In this document: one piece after another, positions 45,309 to 54,338 of the stretch | How the letters are laid out: each line of letters starts with the position of its first letter | Numbering within the stretch: position 1 is the first letter of the stretch | Origin: Leptospira sp. | GTDB taxonomy: Bacteria > Spirochaetota > Leptospiria > Leptospirales > Leptospiraceae | Reading direction: 5' to 3' | DNA: 64,000 nt | NCBI GenBank assembly: GCA_002786225.1 | Contig: PEQN01000009.1 | Span: 1 to 64,000 of the forward strand | The notes under the pieces: model-generated | What the model was told of the DNA's origin: nothing | Seen by the model: the letters and a program-made list of their open reading frames with translations, nothing else | Databases searched by the model: none | Translations under genes and position numbers: made by a program

Positions 45309-46196
45309 ATGGCAAAGGCAAAAGTACTAGGAAGAGGTTTAGGAAATTTAATTCCAGTAAATGAAAAGAAGGAGGAACTTAGCTATGACAACAATAGCAA
45401 TCTTCGTGAAATTAAACTTAGTGAAATACTTCCAAATCCTAATCAACCTAGAAAAACCTTTTCAGATTCCAGTATAGAAGAATTAGCATCTACTATAAAA
45501 ACCCATGGAATTATTCAACCAGTTGTCGTACAAAAAGTGGATAGAGGCTATGAATTAATTTCTGGTGAACGAAGAGTTCGAGCTTGTAGAAAAGCTGGAT
45601 TCCAAAAAATACCTGCCATTATTAAATCTGTTTCAAAAAAAGAATCTATGGAAATGGCACTTTTGGAAAATATACAAAGAGAAGATTTAAACCCTATAGA
45701 TGAAGCATTCGCCTATCAAAGATTAAGTGATGAATTGGGTATTAAAATTTCTGAACTAGCCACGCGCATAGGTAAGAACAGAACAACTATTTCTAATTTA
45801 ATTCGATTATTAAATTTTCCGTCAAAAATTCAAGAATACATACGATCTGGAAAGATTACTGAAGGACAAGCTAGGCCAGTTCTTTCTATAGCAGAAGAAA
45901 AGAAGCAAATTGAAACCATTGAAAAAATTATCCAAGGAAGCTGGACGGCAAGACAAGTAGAAGATTACGTGGCTGATCTAATTGGTGATAGCAAAATAAA
46001 ATCGAAAGTTTCTACTCTAGAAAAGAAAAAAGATCCTTCTATTATGAAATTAGAATCCAAGATAAGAAATAAAATTTCGGCTAAGGTTGACCTTCAGCAC
46101 AATGAAACAAATGGCAAAGGTAAAATTGTAATCCATTATGGAAGCTTGGACCAAATGGAAAGCATTCTGGATAGTTTAGGAATTAAATCCAAATAA
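45309..46196 (+). CDS. parB: Chromosome partitioning protein ParB
   Basis: The 295-residue protein has the N-terminal CTP-binding domain with LPNPNQPRKTF, GIIQPVVV and GERRVRACRKAG (the CTP site), MALLENIQREDLNPIDEA, and a central HTH with GKNRTTISNLIRLLNFP that recognises parS. The C-terminal dimer domain closes with GKIVIHYGSLDQMESILDSL. Two parS sites lie just upstream. The 3' end is 17 bases from a convergent ABC transporter gene. Confidence 0.97.
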   Translation: MAKAKVLGRGLGNLIPVNEKKEELSYDNNSNLREIKLSEILPNPNQPRKTFSDSSIEELASTIKTHGIIQPVVVQKVDRGYELISGERRVRACRKAGFQKIPAIIKSVSKKESMEMALLENIQREDLNPIDEAFAYQRLSDELGIKISELATRIGKNRTTISNLIRLLNFPSKIQEYIRSGKITEGQARPVLSIAEEKKQIETIEKIIQGSWTARQVEDYVADLIGDSKIKSKVSTLEKKKDPSIMKLESKIRNKISAKVDLQHNETNGKGKIVIHYGSLDQMESILDSLGIKSK

Positions 46197-46213
46197 TTGA
46201 ATAAAAAATTCGA

Positions 46214-48010
46214 CTACCTAAATAATTGCAATCTTGCCAATTTTTGATAAAGCTCATTGGATTTCAGCAATTCTTCATGAGTTCCACTTCCTACTAAACT
46301 TCCGTTTTCAATTACAAGAATCAAATCGGCATTAATCACGGTAGAGAGTCTATGAGCTATCATAAGAGTTGTTCGGTTTTTGGTTAATTCATTTAAAGCT
46401 TGTTGAATATACATTTCACTTTCTGAATCCAAAGAAGATGTTGCTTCATCTAAAAGTAAAATTTTAGGATTTTTTAATATTGCGCGTGCGATTGCGAGTC
46501 TTTGTTTTTGCCCACCAGAAAGTCGAACTCCATTTTCTCCAAGAGAAGAATCAAATCCCAAAGGTAAATCATTGATAAAAGATAAACAGTAAGATGCTTC
46601 CGCAGCAGAGAGTACCTCTTCTTGACTAGCATCAAGTTTTCCATACAATATATTTTCTTTAACTGTTCCTGAAAACAAATTAGGTTCCTGGGGAACTAAA
46701 CCTAAAATGGATCTTAGATTTTCTAGAGTAACATCTCTAATATCTATACCACCTATAGAAATACTTCCTGATTTAGGATCGTGAAAGCGATAGATTAAAT
46801 CAAAAATTGTAGATTTACCAGCACCTGAAGGACCTACAAGAGCCGTAACTTTTCCTGCAGGTATTTCTAGATTAAGATGGTCTAAAGTTGATTTTTCAGG
46901 TCTCGATGGATAGTGAAAGGTTACCTTATCAAATTTAATATTATAGGTAGTATTACTTAAAAAATTGTTTTTATCTGATACTGATAATTCGGGATCTTTA
47001 ATTTTAGGTTCAAGTTGCAAAAGTTCAATCAATCTCTCAGTAGCACCAGCCGCTCTTTGCATATCGCCTATCACTTCTGAGATAGAACCTAAGGAGCTAG
47101 CAACCATAATGGCATAAAATGAAAATGCAATTAAATCACCTGGACTGATTCTACCTTCTATCACATCTATTCCACCAGCCCATATCATAAAAGAGATTCC
47201 TGCTAGAACTAGAGATATAACAATTACTATCATAAAAGATCGAAATAGAATTCTATTAGCAGATACTTTAAATGCTATTTCGACAAAACGATTGAACTTA
47301 CTTTTTTCATAAGATTCTTGGTGGAATGCCTGGACTGTTCTAATATGTAACAAGGACTCATTTACTTGAGAACCAATGCCAGCTATTTTGTCTTGTGTAT
47401 CTCTTGAAAGCGCTCTTACTTTTCTCCCAAAGATCAATATGGGAAATACCACTAAAGGTACAGATACCAAAACTATTGAAGTGAGTTTAGCATTTGTAAT
47501 AAATAGCCATACAATTCCCAAAATGAAGATTAATATATTTCTTAAAAATATTGAAAAAGAAGAACCAACTACGGTTTGTAAAAGTGTTGTATCTGTTAAG
47601 ATTCTAGATTGAATATCACCAGCTGAAGTTTCTTCAAAATAAGAGGGTTCCATATGAATAATATGTTTATAAACCTCTACTCTTAGATCAGAACTGATTC
47701 TCTCACCTAACCAAGATACCAAATAGTGTCTTGCAAAAGTTCCTAAAGCTATCAATAAACCAATCAATCCTAAAATAGAGATCGCAAGTCCTAATTTTTC
47801 TAAATTAGAAAATGTAGATACATTTAAAGGTAAATTTGAATTTATAGTAGATTTTTCATTATTCGAGAATCCTAGATCAACTAGTATTCTTAATCCTTGT
47901 CCTAGCGATAAGGTTGCTACAGAAGTGAAAACTAGAGAAATAAAAGCCCAGAAGATTTTTATTTTATAAGGTTTAAGAAATGGATAAAGCTTCTTGATTA
48001 CACTAGGCAT
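46214..48010 (-). CDS. ABC transporter, fused permease and ATPase (MsbA/LmrA type)
   Basis: The 598-residue half-transporter has six membrane helices in the first 320 residues and then an ATPase domain: Walker A GPSGAGKSTIF, the signature LSGGQKQRLAI, Walker B ILLLDEATSSLDSES and the H-loop IAHRLSTVI. It works as a homodimer or heterodimer exporting lipids, drugs or peptides. Relatives of MsbA flip lipid A, but this cannot be assigned. It ends the minus-strand run of M23-like, bactofilin, yaaR-like and ABC genes, starting 17 bases after the yaaR-like gene. Confidence 0.92.
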   Translation of the reverse strand: MPSVIKKLYPFLKPYKIKIFWAFISLVFTSVATLSLGQGLRILVDLGFSNNEKSTINSNLPLNVSTFSNLEKLGLAISILGLIGLLIALGTFARHYLVSWLGERISSDLRVEVYKHIIHMEPSYFEETSAGDIQSRILTDTTLLQTVVGSSFSIFLRNILIFILGIVWLFITNAKLTSIVLVSVPLVVFPILIFGRKVRALSRDTQDKIAGIGSQVNESLLHIRTVQAFHQESYEKSKFNRFVEIAFKVSANRILFRSFMIVIVISLVLAGISFMIWAGGIDVIEGRISPGDLIAFSFYAIMVASSLGSISEVIGDMQRAAGATERLIELLQLEPKIKDPELSVSDKNNFLSNTTYNIKFDKVTFHYPSRPEKSTLDHLNLEIPAGKVTALVGPSGAGKSTIFDLIYRFHDPKSGSISIGGIDIRDVTLENLRSILGLVPQEPNLFSGTVKENILYGKLDASQEEVLSAAEASYCLSFINDLPLGFDSSLGENGVRLSGGQKQRLAIARAILKNPKILLLDEATSSLDSESEMYIQQALNELTKNRTTLMIAHRLSTVINADLILVIENGSLVGSGTHEELLKSNELYQKLARLQLFR

Positions 48011-48027
48011 AGTGTAATTCTTTTATC

Positions 48028-48516
48028 TTATCCTTGTATGTCTAAAAGAAATCCTTTAATATTATCTAATGATTTGAGAATTTGGAAGGCTGAATTATGT
48101 GGATGTGATATAGTTTCAGCTAGAAGTTTTAATTTATCATCTAGTATTTCAACATGAGTGAACTCCTTTTTAGATGAACTATTTTTAATAGGAGTGAATT
48201 GTGTTTTTAATTTGGTATTCGAATTTAGTATTGCTAGTAAGAGAGCCTTCACTTGATTTTTATATCTTTCTAAATTAGCTGGCGACTTATTATCGATTAA
48301 ATCTCTTTCTATACCAGGTAATTCTTTCCATAAATCATGAATATCCCGCGTAGATTCTTTATTTTTAGGAGCAATTGATTCCAATAATTCCAAAAATTCA
48401 GGTTTGTGGTTTGTTAAAGGAGTTGAAGATTCAGATTTTTTAGCCCCTAACGAAGATTTACTATTTGTAGTTGTTCTTCCAGATTGTAAGCGAGTTGCCT
48501 GTGCACTTGGTAACAT
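48028..48516 (-). CDS. YaaR/DUF327-family protein
   Basis: The 162-residue protein has a Ser/Thr-rich N-terminus (about 1-35) and then the helical DUF327 pattern: LERYKNQVKALLLAIL, HVEILDDKLKLLAETI and ILKSLDNIKGFLLDI at the C-terminus. The last of these is the most conserved part of YaaR-type proteins. The function is unknown; in Bacillus subtilis yaaR lies in the origin-proximal region near holB. Here it sits between a bactofilin gene and an ABC transporter gene. Confidence 0.75.
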   Translation of the reverse strand: MLPSAQATRLQSGRTTTNSKSSLGAKKSESSTPLTNHKPEFLELLESIAPKNKESTRDIHDLWKELPGIERDLIDNKSPANLERYKNQVKALLLAILNSNTKLKTQFTPIKNSSSKKEFTHVEILDDKLKLLAETISHPHNSAFQILKSLDNIKGFLLDIQG

Positions 48517-48619
48517 ATTACAATAAGCATCGGCATAAGAATATTTTCCCTAAGTTAAAAAGAGACATAATTAAAAATATTCTTACATTATTAAACAAAA
48601 TAGAAAAGAGTTTAATCTG

Positions 48620-48976
48620 TTATGATTTTGTCTTAGGGTTGATTGTGCAACTACCATGGAAAACTACACCTTCTTCAATGATCAAGCGTGGTGTAACAAT
48701 ATCTCCATTTAATTTGCAGGTTGATAGTAGAGTAACTCTCTCTGTTGCATAAATGTTTCCTTTAACTTCCCCACCAGCAACAACAACTTTAGCTCGAATA
48801 TCTGTATCAACTATTCCAGACCTTCCTACTAAAACTTTACCGTCTGTAATAATTACACCTTTAAAAATACCATCGATACGGATAAGACCTGAAAGTTTGA
48901 ATTCGCCTGTAAATTCAGCTCCCTCGCCAATGATGCTATTAACTGCAAATTCTTCTTCGTGTTTGTGTGACGCCAT
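48620..48976 (-). CDS. Bactofilin-family cytoskeletal protein
   Basis: The 118-residue protein is a bactofilin. From about residue 15 it shows the repeating right-handed beta-helix pattern, with hydrophobics alternating with Gly (GEGAEFTGEFKLSGLIRIDG, GVIITDGKVLVGRSG, VVVAGGEVKGNIYATERV). The N-terminus is charged and disordered. Bactofilins form membrane-associated filaments that place cell-wall enzymes and shape helical cells. The ATG (48976) directly abuts the stop of the M23-like gene (48977), so the two are coupled. Bactofilin-M23 pairs are a known arrangement. Confidence 0.93.
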   Translation of the reverse strand: MASHKHEEEFAVNSIIGEGAEFTGEFKLSGLIRIDGIFKGVIITDGKVLVGRSGIVDTDIRAKVVVAGGEVKGNIYATERVTLLSTCKLNGDIVTPRLIIEEGVVFHGSCTINPKTKS

Positions 48977-49972
48977 TTATTCCTGAATTTGATTTAAGAA
49001 AGAGAAAGGATTCAAAGTTTGAGTTCCAACATGAACTTCATAATGTAGGTGGTAGATAGGGTTATCAGAAGTTTTTCCTATGTATCCTACTATATCACCT
49101 TTTGAAATTTTATCATTCTTTTTTATTTTTACTCGATCTAGGTTGGAATAAATAGTCTTCCAACCATATTTATGAGCGACTTTTACAAAATAACCTGTAG
49201 ACTGCGAGTATCCAATTTCATAAACGAGACCTGGAGCTGTTACTACTACTTCAGAACCTGGAAAACTTGCGATATCCACACCTTGATTAAATTCTTCTCT
49301 TCCAGTAATTGGTGAGATAAACTTTCCATAAGGAAACATTACATATCCTCTTGTGGGCCAGATAGATGGTGTATGTTTGATAATAGATTTTCGTTTCTTG
49401 ATCATCGTAATAATTTCTTCCGAAAGTTCACGAGACAATTTCAAGTTATGAATATCCTCTTTAATTCTGTAGGTTTCTAGAGTAATATCATTCGGTTTCT
49501 CACCCTCGGGACTGAATTCAGAAATGCGTGGAGAGGAACCACCTATGCCCTTAGATACTTTTGATGGATCTCCACCTAATTTGATATATAATGTAGAAAT
49601 CCTATCATAGTAATAATTTACAGTTGAATGAAGAGAAGATACCTCATCTTTTAATTTTACAGATTGTCTTTGAAAATCTATATTAGATAAATTTAACTCT
49701 GTCAACTCATGAACAGATCCTGAATGGCTGAGAACATTCACTGCGCTTAAGAACATGAGAATAATGACGATTCCTAGAAAAATGGTAATTGCTTTGTATG
49801 AAATGACAAAGTTGACTGATTTCCTCTCTGTGTGAGGAATGACCATGATGGTGAGTTTTTCTCTGCCTTTGAGATTGAGTTCATTGTAAAATTGGGAAAA
49901 TCGCAATTTCCACTCTTGGTATTTATAGCGTAAACGATAGAATTGTAATGTTAAGTATTTTTTAAAATCCAC
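48977..49972 (-). CDS. M23-family peptidase-like protein, catalytic histidines missing
   Basis: The 331-residue protein has a cytoplasmic basic N-terminus, one membrane helix (about 60-78), a coiled-coil periplasmic part (about 85-200) and an M23/LytM domain (about 205-325). The domain keeps Asp233 of HxGxD and the His308/His310 pair of HxH. At the first zinc ligand the sequence reads NQGVD (Asn229 for His). At the TxYxH motif it reads TIYSNLD (Asn277 for His). Two of four key residues are therefore lost, and it is probably a non-catalytic partner. It is followed at once by a bactofilin gene, which suggests a scaffold-bound role in cell-wall shaping. Confidence 0.85.
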   Translation of the reverse strand: MDFKKYLTLQFYRLRYKYQEWKLRFSQFYNELNLKGREKLTIMVIPHTERKSVNFVISYKAITIFLGIVIILMFLSAVNVLSHSGSVHELTELNLSNIDFQRQSVKLKDEVSSLHSTVNYYYDRISTLYIKLGGDPSKVSKGIGGSSPRISEFSPEGEKPNDITLETYRIKEDIHNLKLSRELSEEIITMIKKRKSIIKHTPSIWPTRGYVMFPYGKFISPITGREEFNQGVDIASFPGSEVVVTAPGLVYEIGYSQSTGYFVKVAHKYGWKTIYSNLDRVKIKKNDKISKGDIVGYIGKTSDNPIYHLHYEVHVGTQTLNPFSFLNQIQE

Positions 49973-50060
49973 GTTTATAGCCTTGAAGATTTACCAAGTG
50001 CAACTCTTTAATTTCAAATGTCGTGAGGTTTACCAAATTCGTCAAGGATGAAACTTTTTT

Positions 50061-50888
50061 ATGACTTATCGCATCATTGATACACATTGTCATCTAGACA
50101 TAATTCAAGAACAGGGGCAGAATATTGGCATTTCCCTTGAAAAAGCTCATAATGCTGGAGTAGAAAAAATTCTACAAATCGGCATAGATTTAGAATCTTC
50201 CCTGAGAGCCCAAAGTATATCGAAAGAATTTCAAAACAAAAAACAAGATGGTTATGATATTCCAAAAGTATACTATAGCATTGGTTGTCATCCTACAGAA
50301 ACTCAGGAATTTCCTAAAGCAAAAGAAATAGAAACTTTTATTTTAGAGAATGTAAATGATGATAATCTTTCAGCGATTGGAGAAATAGGTATAGATCTTT
50401 ACCACACTGCTGACAGTGAATCCAAGCAAATTGCTATACTTGAACAATTTTTAGATTTATCAGAAAGAACTAAAATTCCTGTTGTGATACATTCTAGAGA
50501 GGGTTTTGAAACTACATATGAAGTTTTAGCTAAATGGAAAACAAGAGCGCATGGTGTGATTCATTGTTTTACTTATGATTATGAAAAAGGGAAGAAATTT
50601 GTAGATCTTGGTTTTTATGTTTCCTTTTCTGGGATATTAGCTTTTAATTCTGCGCGTGATATACAAGATGCTGCAAAAAAATTACCACTTGATGCTATGC
50701 TAATTGAAACGGATGCACCTTTCCTTGCACCACCACCACATAGAGGCAAAAGGAATGACTCAGGAAACATGCCTATCATATTGGACAAAATGTTTTCTCT
50801 GCGTTCTGAATTGAATTCTAAAGTTGAAGAACAATTATTTTATAATTCTGAAAAGTTTTTAAATAGAAAGGCTTATTACCATGCTTGA
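50061..50888 (+). CDS. tatD: TatD-family metal-dependent hydrolase
   Basis: The 275-residue TIM-barrel protein shows the TatD motifs [41 protein letters not shown] and [11 protein letters not shown], with His, Glu and Asp metal ligands. TatD-type enzymes are 3'-5' DNases or related hydrolases. The final bases overlap the start of serS by eight bases, so the two are translationally coupled. Confidence 0.93.
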   Translation: MTYRIIDTHCHLDIIQEQGQNIGISLEKAHNAGVEKILQIGIDLESSLRAQSISKEFQNKKQDGYDIPKVYYSIGCHPTETQEFPKAKEIETFILENVNDDNLSAIGEIGIDLYHTADSESKQIAILEQFLDLSERTKIPVVIHSREGFETTYEVLAKWKTRAHGVIHCFTYDYEKGKKFVDLGFYVSFSGILAFNSARDIQDAAKKLPLDAMLIETDAPFLAPPPHRGKRNDSGNMPIILDKMFSLRSELNSKVEEQLFYNSEKFLNRKAYYHA

Positions 50889-52137
50889 TTTAAATCGAAT
50901 CCTAAATAACCCAGATGAGCTTGTTGCTCTATTGAAAAAGAGAAATATGTATGATGTTGGAGTTGAAGGGAAGATTCAATCTTTGATTGTAAACAAAAGG
51001 CATTTGCAAGCAGAGGTTGATCAACTTCGTTCAGAACGAAATTCATCTTCTAAAGAAATCGGAGTTCTAAAAGCAAAAGGTGAAGATATAAGTAAGGCCT
51101 CTGAAGCAGTAAAAGAAATTGGTAATTCTATTAAATCTTTAGAAGATAAATTAAAAACTGCAGAAGAAGAATTAAATGAATGGATCATCTCATTACCTAA
51201 CTTTTTATCAAGTGATGTGCCCGAAGGTAAGTCAGCTGATGATAATGTTGAAATACGATCTTTTGGTTCTAAGAGAGAATTTTCTTTTGAACCTAAGGCG
51301 CATTATGATTTAGGGGAAAGTCTTAAAATATTAGATTTTGAAAGAGGTGTGAAAATTTCTGGAGCACGCTTTTATACTTATTTCGGTCTCGCTGCAAAAT
51401 TAGAACGTGCTTTAATGAATTTTATGTTGGATCATCATGCTGAGAACAACGGATACGAAGAAGTTTGGGTTCCTAGTTTAGTAAATGATGAATCTTTAAC
51501 TGCAACCGGACAATTGCCTAAATTTCGAGAAGAATTCTACCACTTAGAAAACGATAGGCTCAATTTAATTCCTACTGCTGAGGTTCCTCTCACGAATTTA
51601 TTTCGAGATGAGATTCTACCTGAAAAAGATTTACCAATTTCTATAATGGCACACACTTCATGCTTTCGAAGAGAAGCAGGTTCGTATGGAAGAGATACAA
51701 GAGGTCTAGTCCGTGTTCATCAATTTCAGAAAGTAGAATTAGTAAAATTTTGCGAACCAGAAAATTCGATAAAAGAACATGAAAAAATGTGTGCAGATGC
51801 TGAATCTATACTACAAAAACTTGGACTTCATTACAAAGTTTTGCTTCTCTGCGCTGGAGATATCTCTGCTTCTTCATCAAAAACGTACGATTTGGAAGTT
51901 TGGATGCCGGGATTAAATCGATATATGGAAATTTCTTCCGTTTCTAACTTCCAAGACTATCAGGCTAGAAGAGGAAAAATCCGATACAAAAACAAAGAAG
52001 GAAAGAATCAATTTGTTCATACTCTGAATGGTTCCGGACTTGCTATAGGAAGAACCCTAGCAGCAATTTTGGAAAACTACCAGACAGCAGATGGACAAAT
52101 TGAAATTCCTGAAGCGTTAAAGCCCTATCTTAAATAA
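50881..52137 (+). CDS. serS: Seryl-tRNA synthetase
   Basis: The 418-residue class II synthetase has the N-terminal coiled-coil arm (about 30-110) that grips the long tRNA-Ser arm. Motif 2 region ([20 protein letters not shown]) and [14 protein letters not shown] are clear. [30 protein letters not shown] and the motif 3 [18 protein letters not shown] complete the set. A tRNA-Ser gene lies 6 kb away at 58195-58281. Confidence 0.97.
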   Translation: MLDLNRILNNPDELVALLKKRNMYDVGVEGKIQSLIVNKRHLQAEVDQLRSERNSSSKEIGVLKAKGEDISKASEAVKEIGNSIKSLEDKLKTAEEELNEWIISLPNFLSSDVPEGKSADDNVEIRSFGSKREFSFEPKAHYDLGESLKILDFERGVKISGARFYTYFGLAAKLERALMNFMLDHHAENNGYEEVWVPSLVNDESLTATGQLPKFREEFYHLENDRLNLIPTAEVPLTNLFRDEILPEKDLPISIMAHTSCFRREAGSYGRDTRGLVRVHQFQKVELVKFCEPENSIKEHEKMCADAESILQKLGLHYKVLLLCAGDISASSSKTYDLEVWMPGLNRYMEISSVSNFQDYQARRGKIRYKNKEGKNQFVHTLNGSGLAIGRTLAAILENYQTADGQIEIPEALKPYLK

Positions 52138-52171
52138 AGTATTAGGGATAAACGAGAAATCGGAGGCCTTA

Positions 52172-53428
52172 ATGTTCCTAATAAAGAAAAATATATTTTT
52201 CGGATGTATCTTAGTTTCTATATTTTCGATTCACTCTTTATATTCCCAACAAGCTAATTTAGTTGTAGAAGAGTTACGTGGAAATGTAAATACTGAATTT
52301 CAAGAATTTTCACCGTCATTATCACCAGACGGTAGAACACTGTTTTTTTATTCTAAACGGGATCGTAGACAATACACGGATATTTTTACTTCCAAATTAA
52401 AAACAGATGGAACTTGGGATTATCCCCAAGAAGTGAAAGAAATTAATTCTGATTTTGATGACCAAAGTCCATTCATTACAGCCGATGGGAAATATTTATT
52501 TTTTTCATCAAACCGTGACGGTGCCTGGGAAGCTAAACTAGGAAACGGTAAGATTGGAGTTTCTAGAGATATTTTTTATTCGGAATGGAATGGAAAATCT
52601 TGGGGAGAACCTATTCCGCTTCCAGTGGAAATTAACACAGATATGATCGAAGAAAATCCAAATTTTGTTGGAGATACTCTTTTATTTACGAGATATCCTT
52701 TCTCGAAACCTGAATTAGCTAGAATTTATATATCCAAAAGAAAAGGAAAAGAGTGGTCGCCTGCCGTAGCTTTATTAAATCCCATCAATGATAGCAATGC
52801 TACCATTGCAGCATCCTTATCACACGATGAGAAAACTATATTTTTTGCTTCGAATCGTCGAGGAGGTTTTGGCGGATTTGATATCTATTCTTCATCCTGG
52901 AATGGTAATCAAGCTTATGGAGAAATTGAAAACTTAGGAAAAGATTTCAATACAGAAGGAGATGAGGCATATTTTTCTTACCATCGCCCAACAAAAACCA
53001 TTCTTTTCTGTCGAAGAGACGATGGTAAAAACTTTAATATTCTTTCTGCCTATATTCCTAGAAATATAGAAACTCAACTACAAGAGGACAATAAAATATC
53101 TTTAGATAATATTTATTTCGAAAGAGGTTCATTTGAATTATTGCCTTCTTCAAAAACTCCATTAATTCAAATAGTTTCTTTCTTAAAGAAGAATCCTAAT
53201 GTAAAAATGAAAATTACTGGCCATACAGATTTGAATGGTAGTCCTTCTGATAACATAGAACTTTCAAAAAACAGATCTAAATCCGTTAAAGAATTTTTAG
53301 TTGCTTCTGGTATAAAAGAGAATCGATTACTAACAGATGGTAAAGGTCAAAATGAACCATTGTTCAATGAAACGGATGAAGAATCTTCAAAGAAAAATAG
53401 AAGAACAGAATTCGAAATTTTAAAATAA
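52172..53428 (+). CDS. OmpA-family protein with PD40/WD40-like propeller
   Basis: The 418-residue protein has a signal peptide (ILVSIFSIHSLYS). An N-terminal beta propeller made of PD40 repeats follows (SPSLSPDGRTLFFYSKRD, SPFITADGKYLFFSSNRDG, AASLSHDEKTIFFASNRRGG). The C-terminal OmpA domain (about 310-415) carries the peptidoglycan-binding pattern KITGHTDLNGSPSDNIELSKNRSKSVKEFL cut as TDxNG..N..LSxxRS, then NRRTEFEI. It should link the outer membrane to the wall. A strong GGAGG lies 6 bases before the ATG. Confidence 0.9.
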   Translation: MFLIKKNIFFGCILVSIFSIHSLYSQQANLVVEELRGNVNTEFQEFSPSLSPDGRTLFFYSKRDRRQYTDIFTSKLKTDGTWDYPQEVKEINSDFDDQSPFITADGKYLFFSSNRDGAWEAKLGNGKIGVSRDIFYSEWNGKSWGEPIPLPVEINTDMIEENPNFVGDTLLFTRYPFSKPELARIYISKRKGKEWSPAVALLNPINDSNATIAASLSHDEKTIFFASNRRGGFGGFDIYSSSWNGNQAYGEIENLGKDFNTEGDEAYFSYHRPTKTILFCRRDDGKNFNILSAYIPRNIETQLQEDNKISLDNIYFERGSFELLPSSKTPLIQIVSFLKKNPNVKMKITGHTDLNGSPSDNIELSKNRSKSVKEFLVASGIKENRLLTDGKGQNEPLFNETDEESSKKNRRTEFEILK

Positions 53429-53471
53429 ATTTATTGAACTCATTGTTTCTAATTATATTTTTATAAATAAT

Positions 53472-54338
53472 GTGGTTTGTTCTGTGAGTTGTAAATTTAT
53501 TTTTAAATGGAATTCATTCCCTATAATTCTTTTATTGTTAATTATTCATTTCCCTATTTTCTCCCAAAATGCTACCTTACAAAAAATTCTTAAATCTAAA
53601 ACTCTAACAGTTTCAGTAAATCAATTCTATGATCCTTTCTATATTTCTGACCCCAAGGAAGGATTTCCTGGATTAGATGTAGAGATTGCTAAGGATTATG
53701 CTGATTATTTAGGAGTGAGTTTAAGAGTTCTTCCTCTCAAATCTTTTGATGAGCATGCAACTCGTTTGGAGAGGGGTGATACGCAAATTGCTATAGCTGG
53801 GATTTCAACGAATTTAGAGAGATCAAAGCGAGTTAATTTTACAGACCCTTATCTTTTTACATCGCCTTCAGGTCTTGTCAATCGACAAGTTCTTCCTCCA
53901 GAACCTGAAGGACAAATCATTACCTCAGTTCCCTTTAGAAATCTTTTGGATCTCTCAAGCTTATCAGGTATTTCATTTTCAGTTTTATCAAATAGTTCTA
54001 ATCATATTTGGTTAAAAAATAATTTCAAAAAAAATCCTATATATTCCTATTCTGATGATACAACAGCTTTGAATGAATTAAAAAAAAATAACGTAAATGT
54101 CTTTGTGGCAGACGGATTCAGAATTCAAGCCGCCTTGCAAAAAGAACCTAACTTAAAATCAACATATCTTCCATTGTTGGGAAATGTTCAAGAAGAACAT
54201 ATTTCTATGGCGGTACAAAAAGGAGATATTGAGTTTTTACAAAGTTTAAATTTTTTTATAAAAGAAATAAGGCGAAATGGTAGAGTAAATACCTTAACCA
54301 ATAAATATTTTTCATCTAGAGATTGGATCAAAAATTGA
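53472..54338 (+). CDS. Solute-binding protein, SBP family 3
   Basis: The 288-residue protein has a hydrophobic export signal (PIILLLLIIHFPIFSQ). The SBP_bac_3 fold follows with LTVSVNQFYDPFYI, GFPGLDVEIAKDYADYL, LERGDTQIAIAGIS, ERSKRVNFTDPYL and NVFVADGFRIQAAL. Members bind polar amino acids or act as enzymes such as cyclohexadienyl dehydratase. The start is GTG. No ABC permease or ATPase gene lies beside it. Its stop overlaps the start of the barrel gene in a TTGA, so the two are translationally coupled. Confidence 0.85.
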   Translation: MVCSVSCKFIFKWNSFPIILLLLIIHFPIFSQNATLQKILKSKTLTVSVNQFYDPFYISDPKEGFPGLDVEIAKDYADYLGVSLRVLPLKSFDEHATRLERGDTQIAIAGISTNLERSKRVNFTDPYLFTSPSGLVNRQVLPPEPEGQIITSVPFRNLLDLSSLSGISFSVLSNSSNHIWLKNNFKKNPIYSYSDDTTALNELKKNNVNVFVADGFRIQAALQKEPNLKSTYLPLLGNVQEEHISMAVQKGDIEFLQSLNFFIKEIRRNGRVNTLTNKYFSSRDWIKN

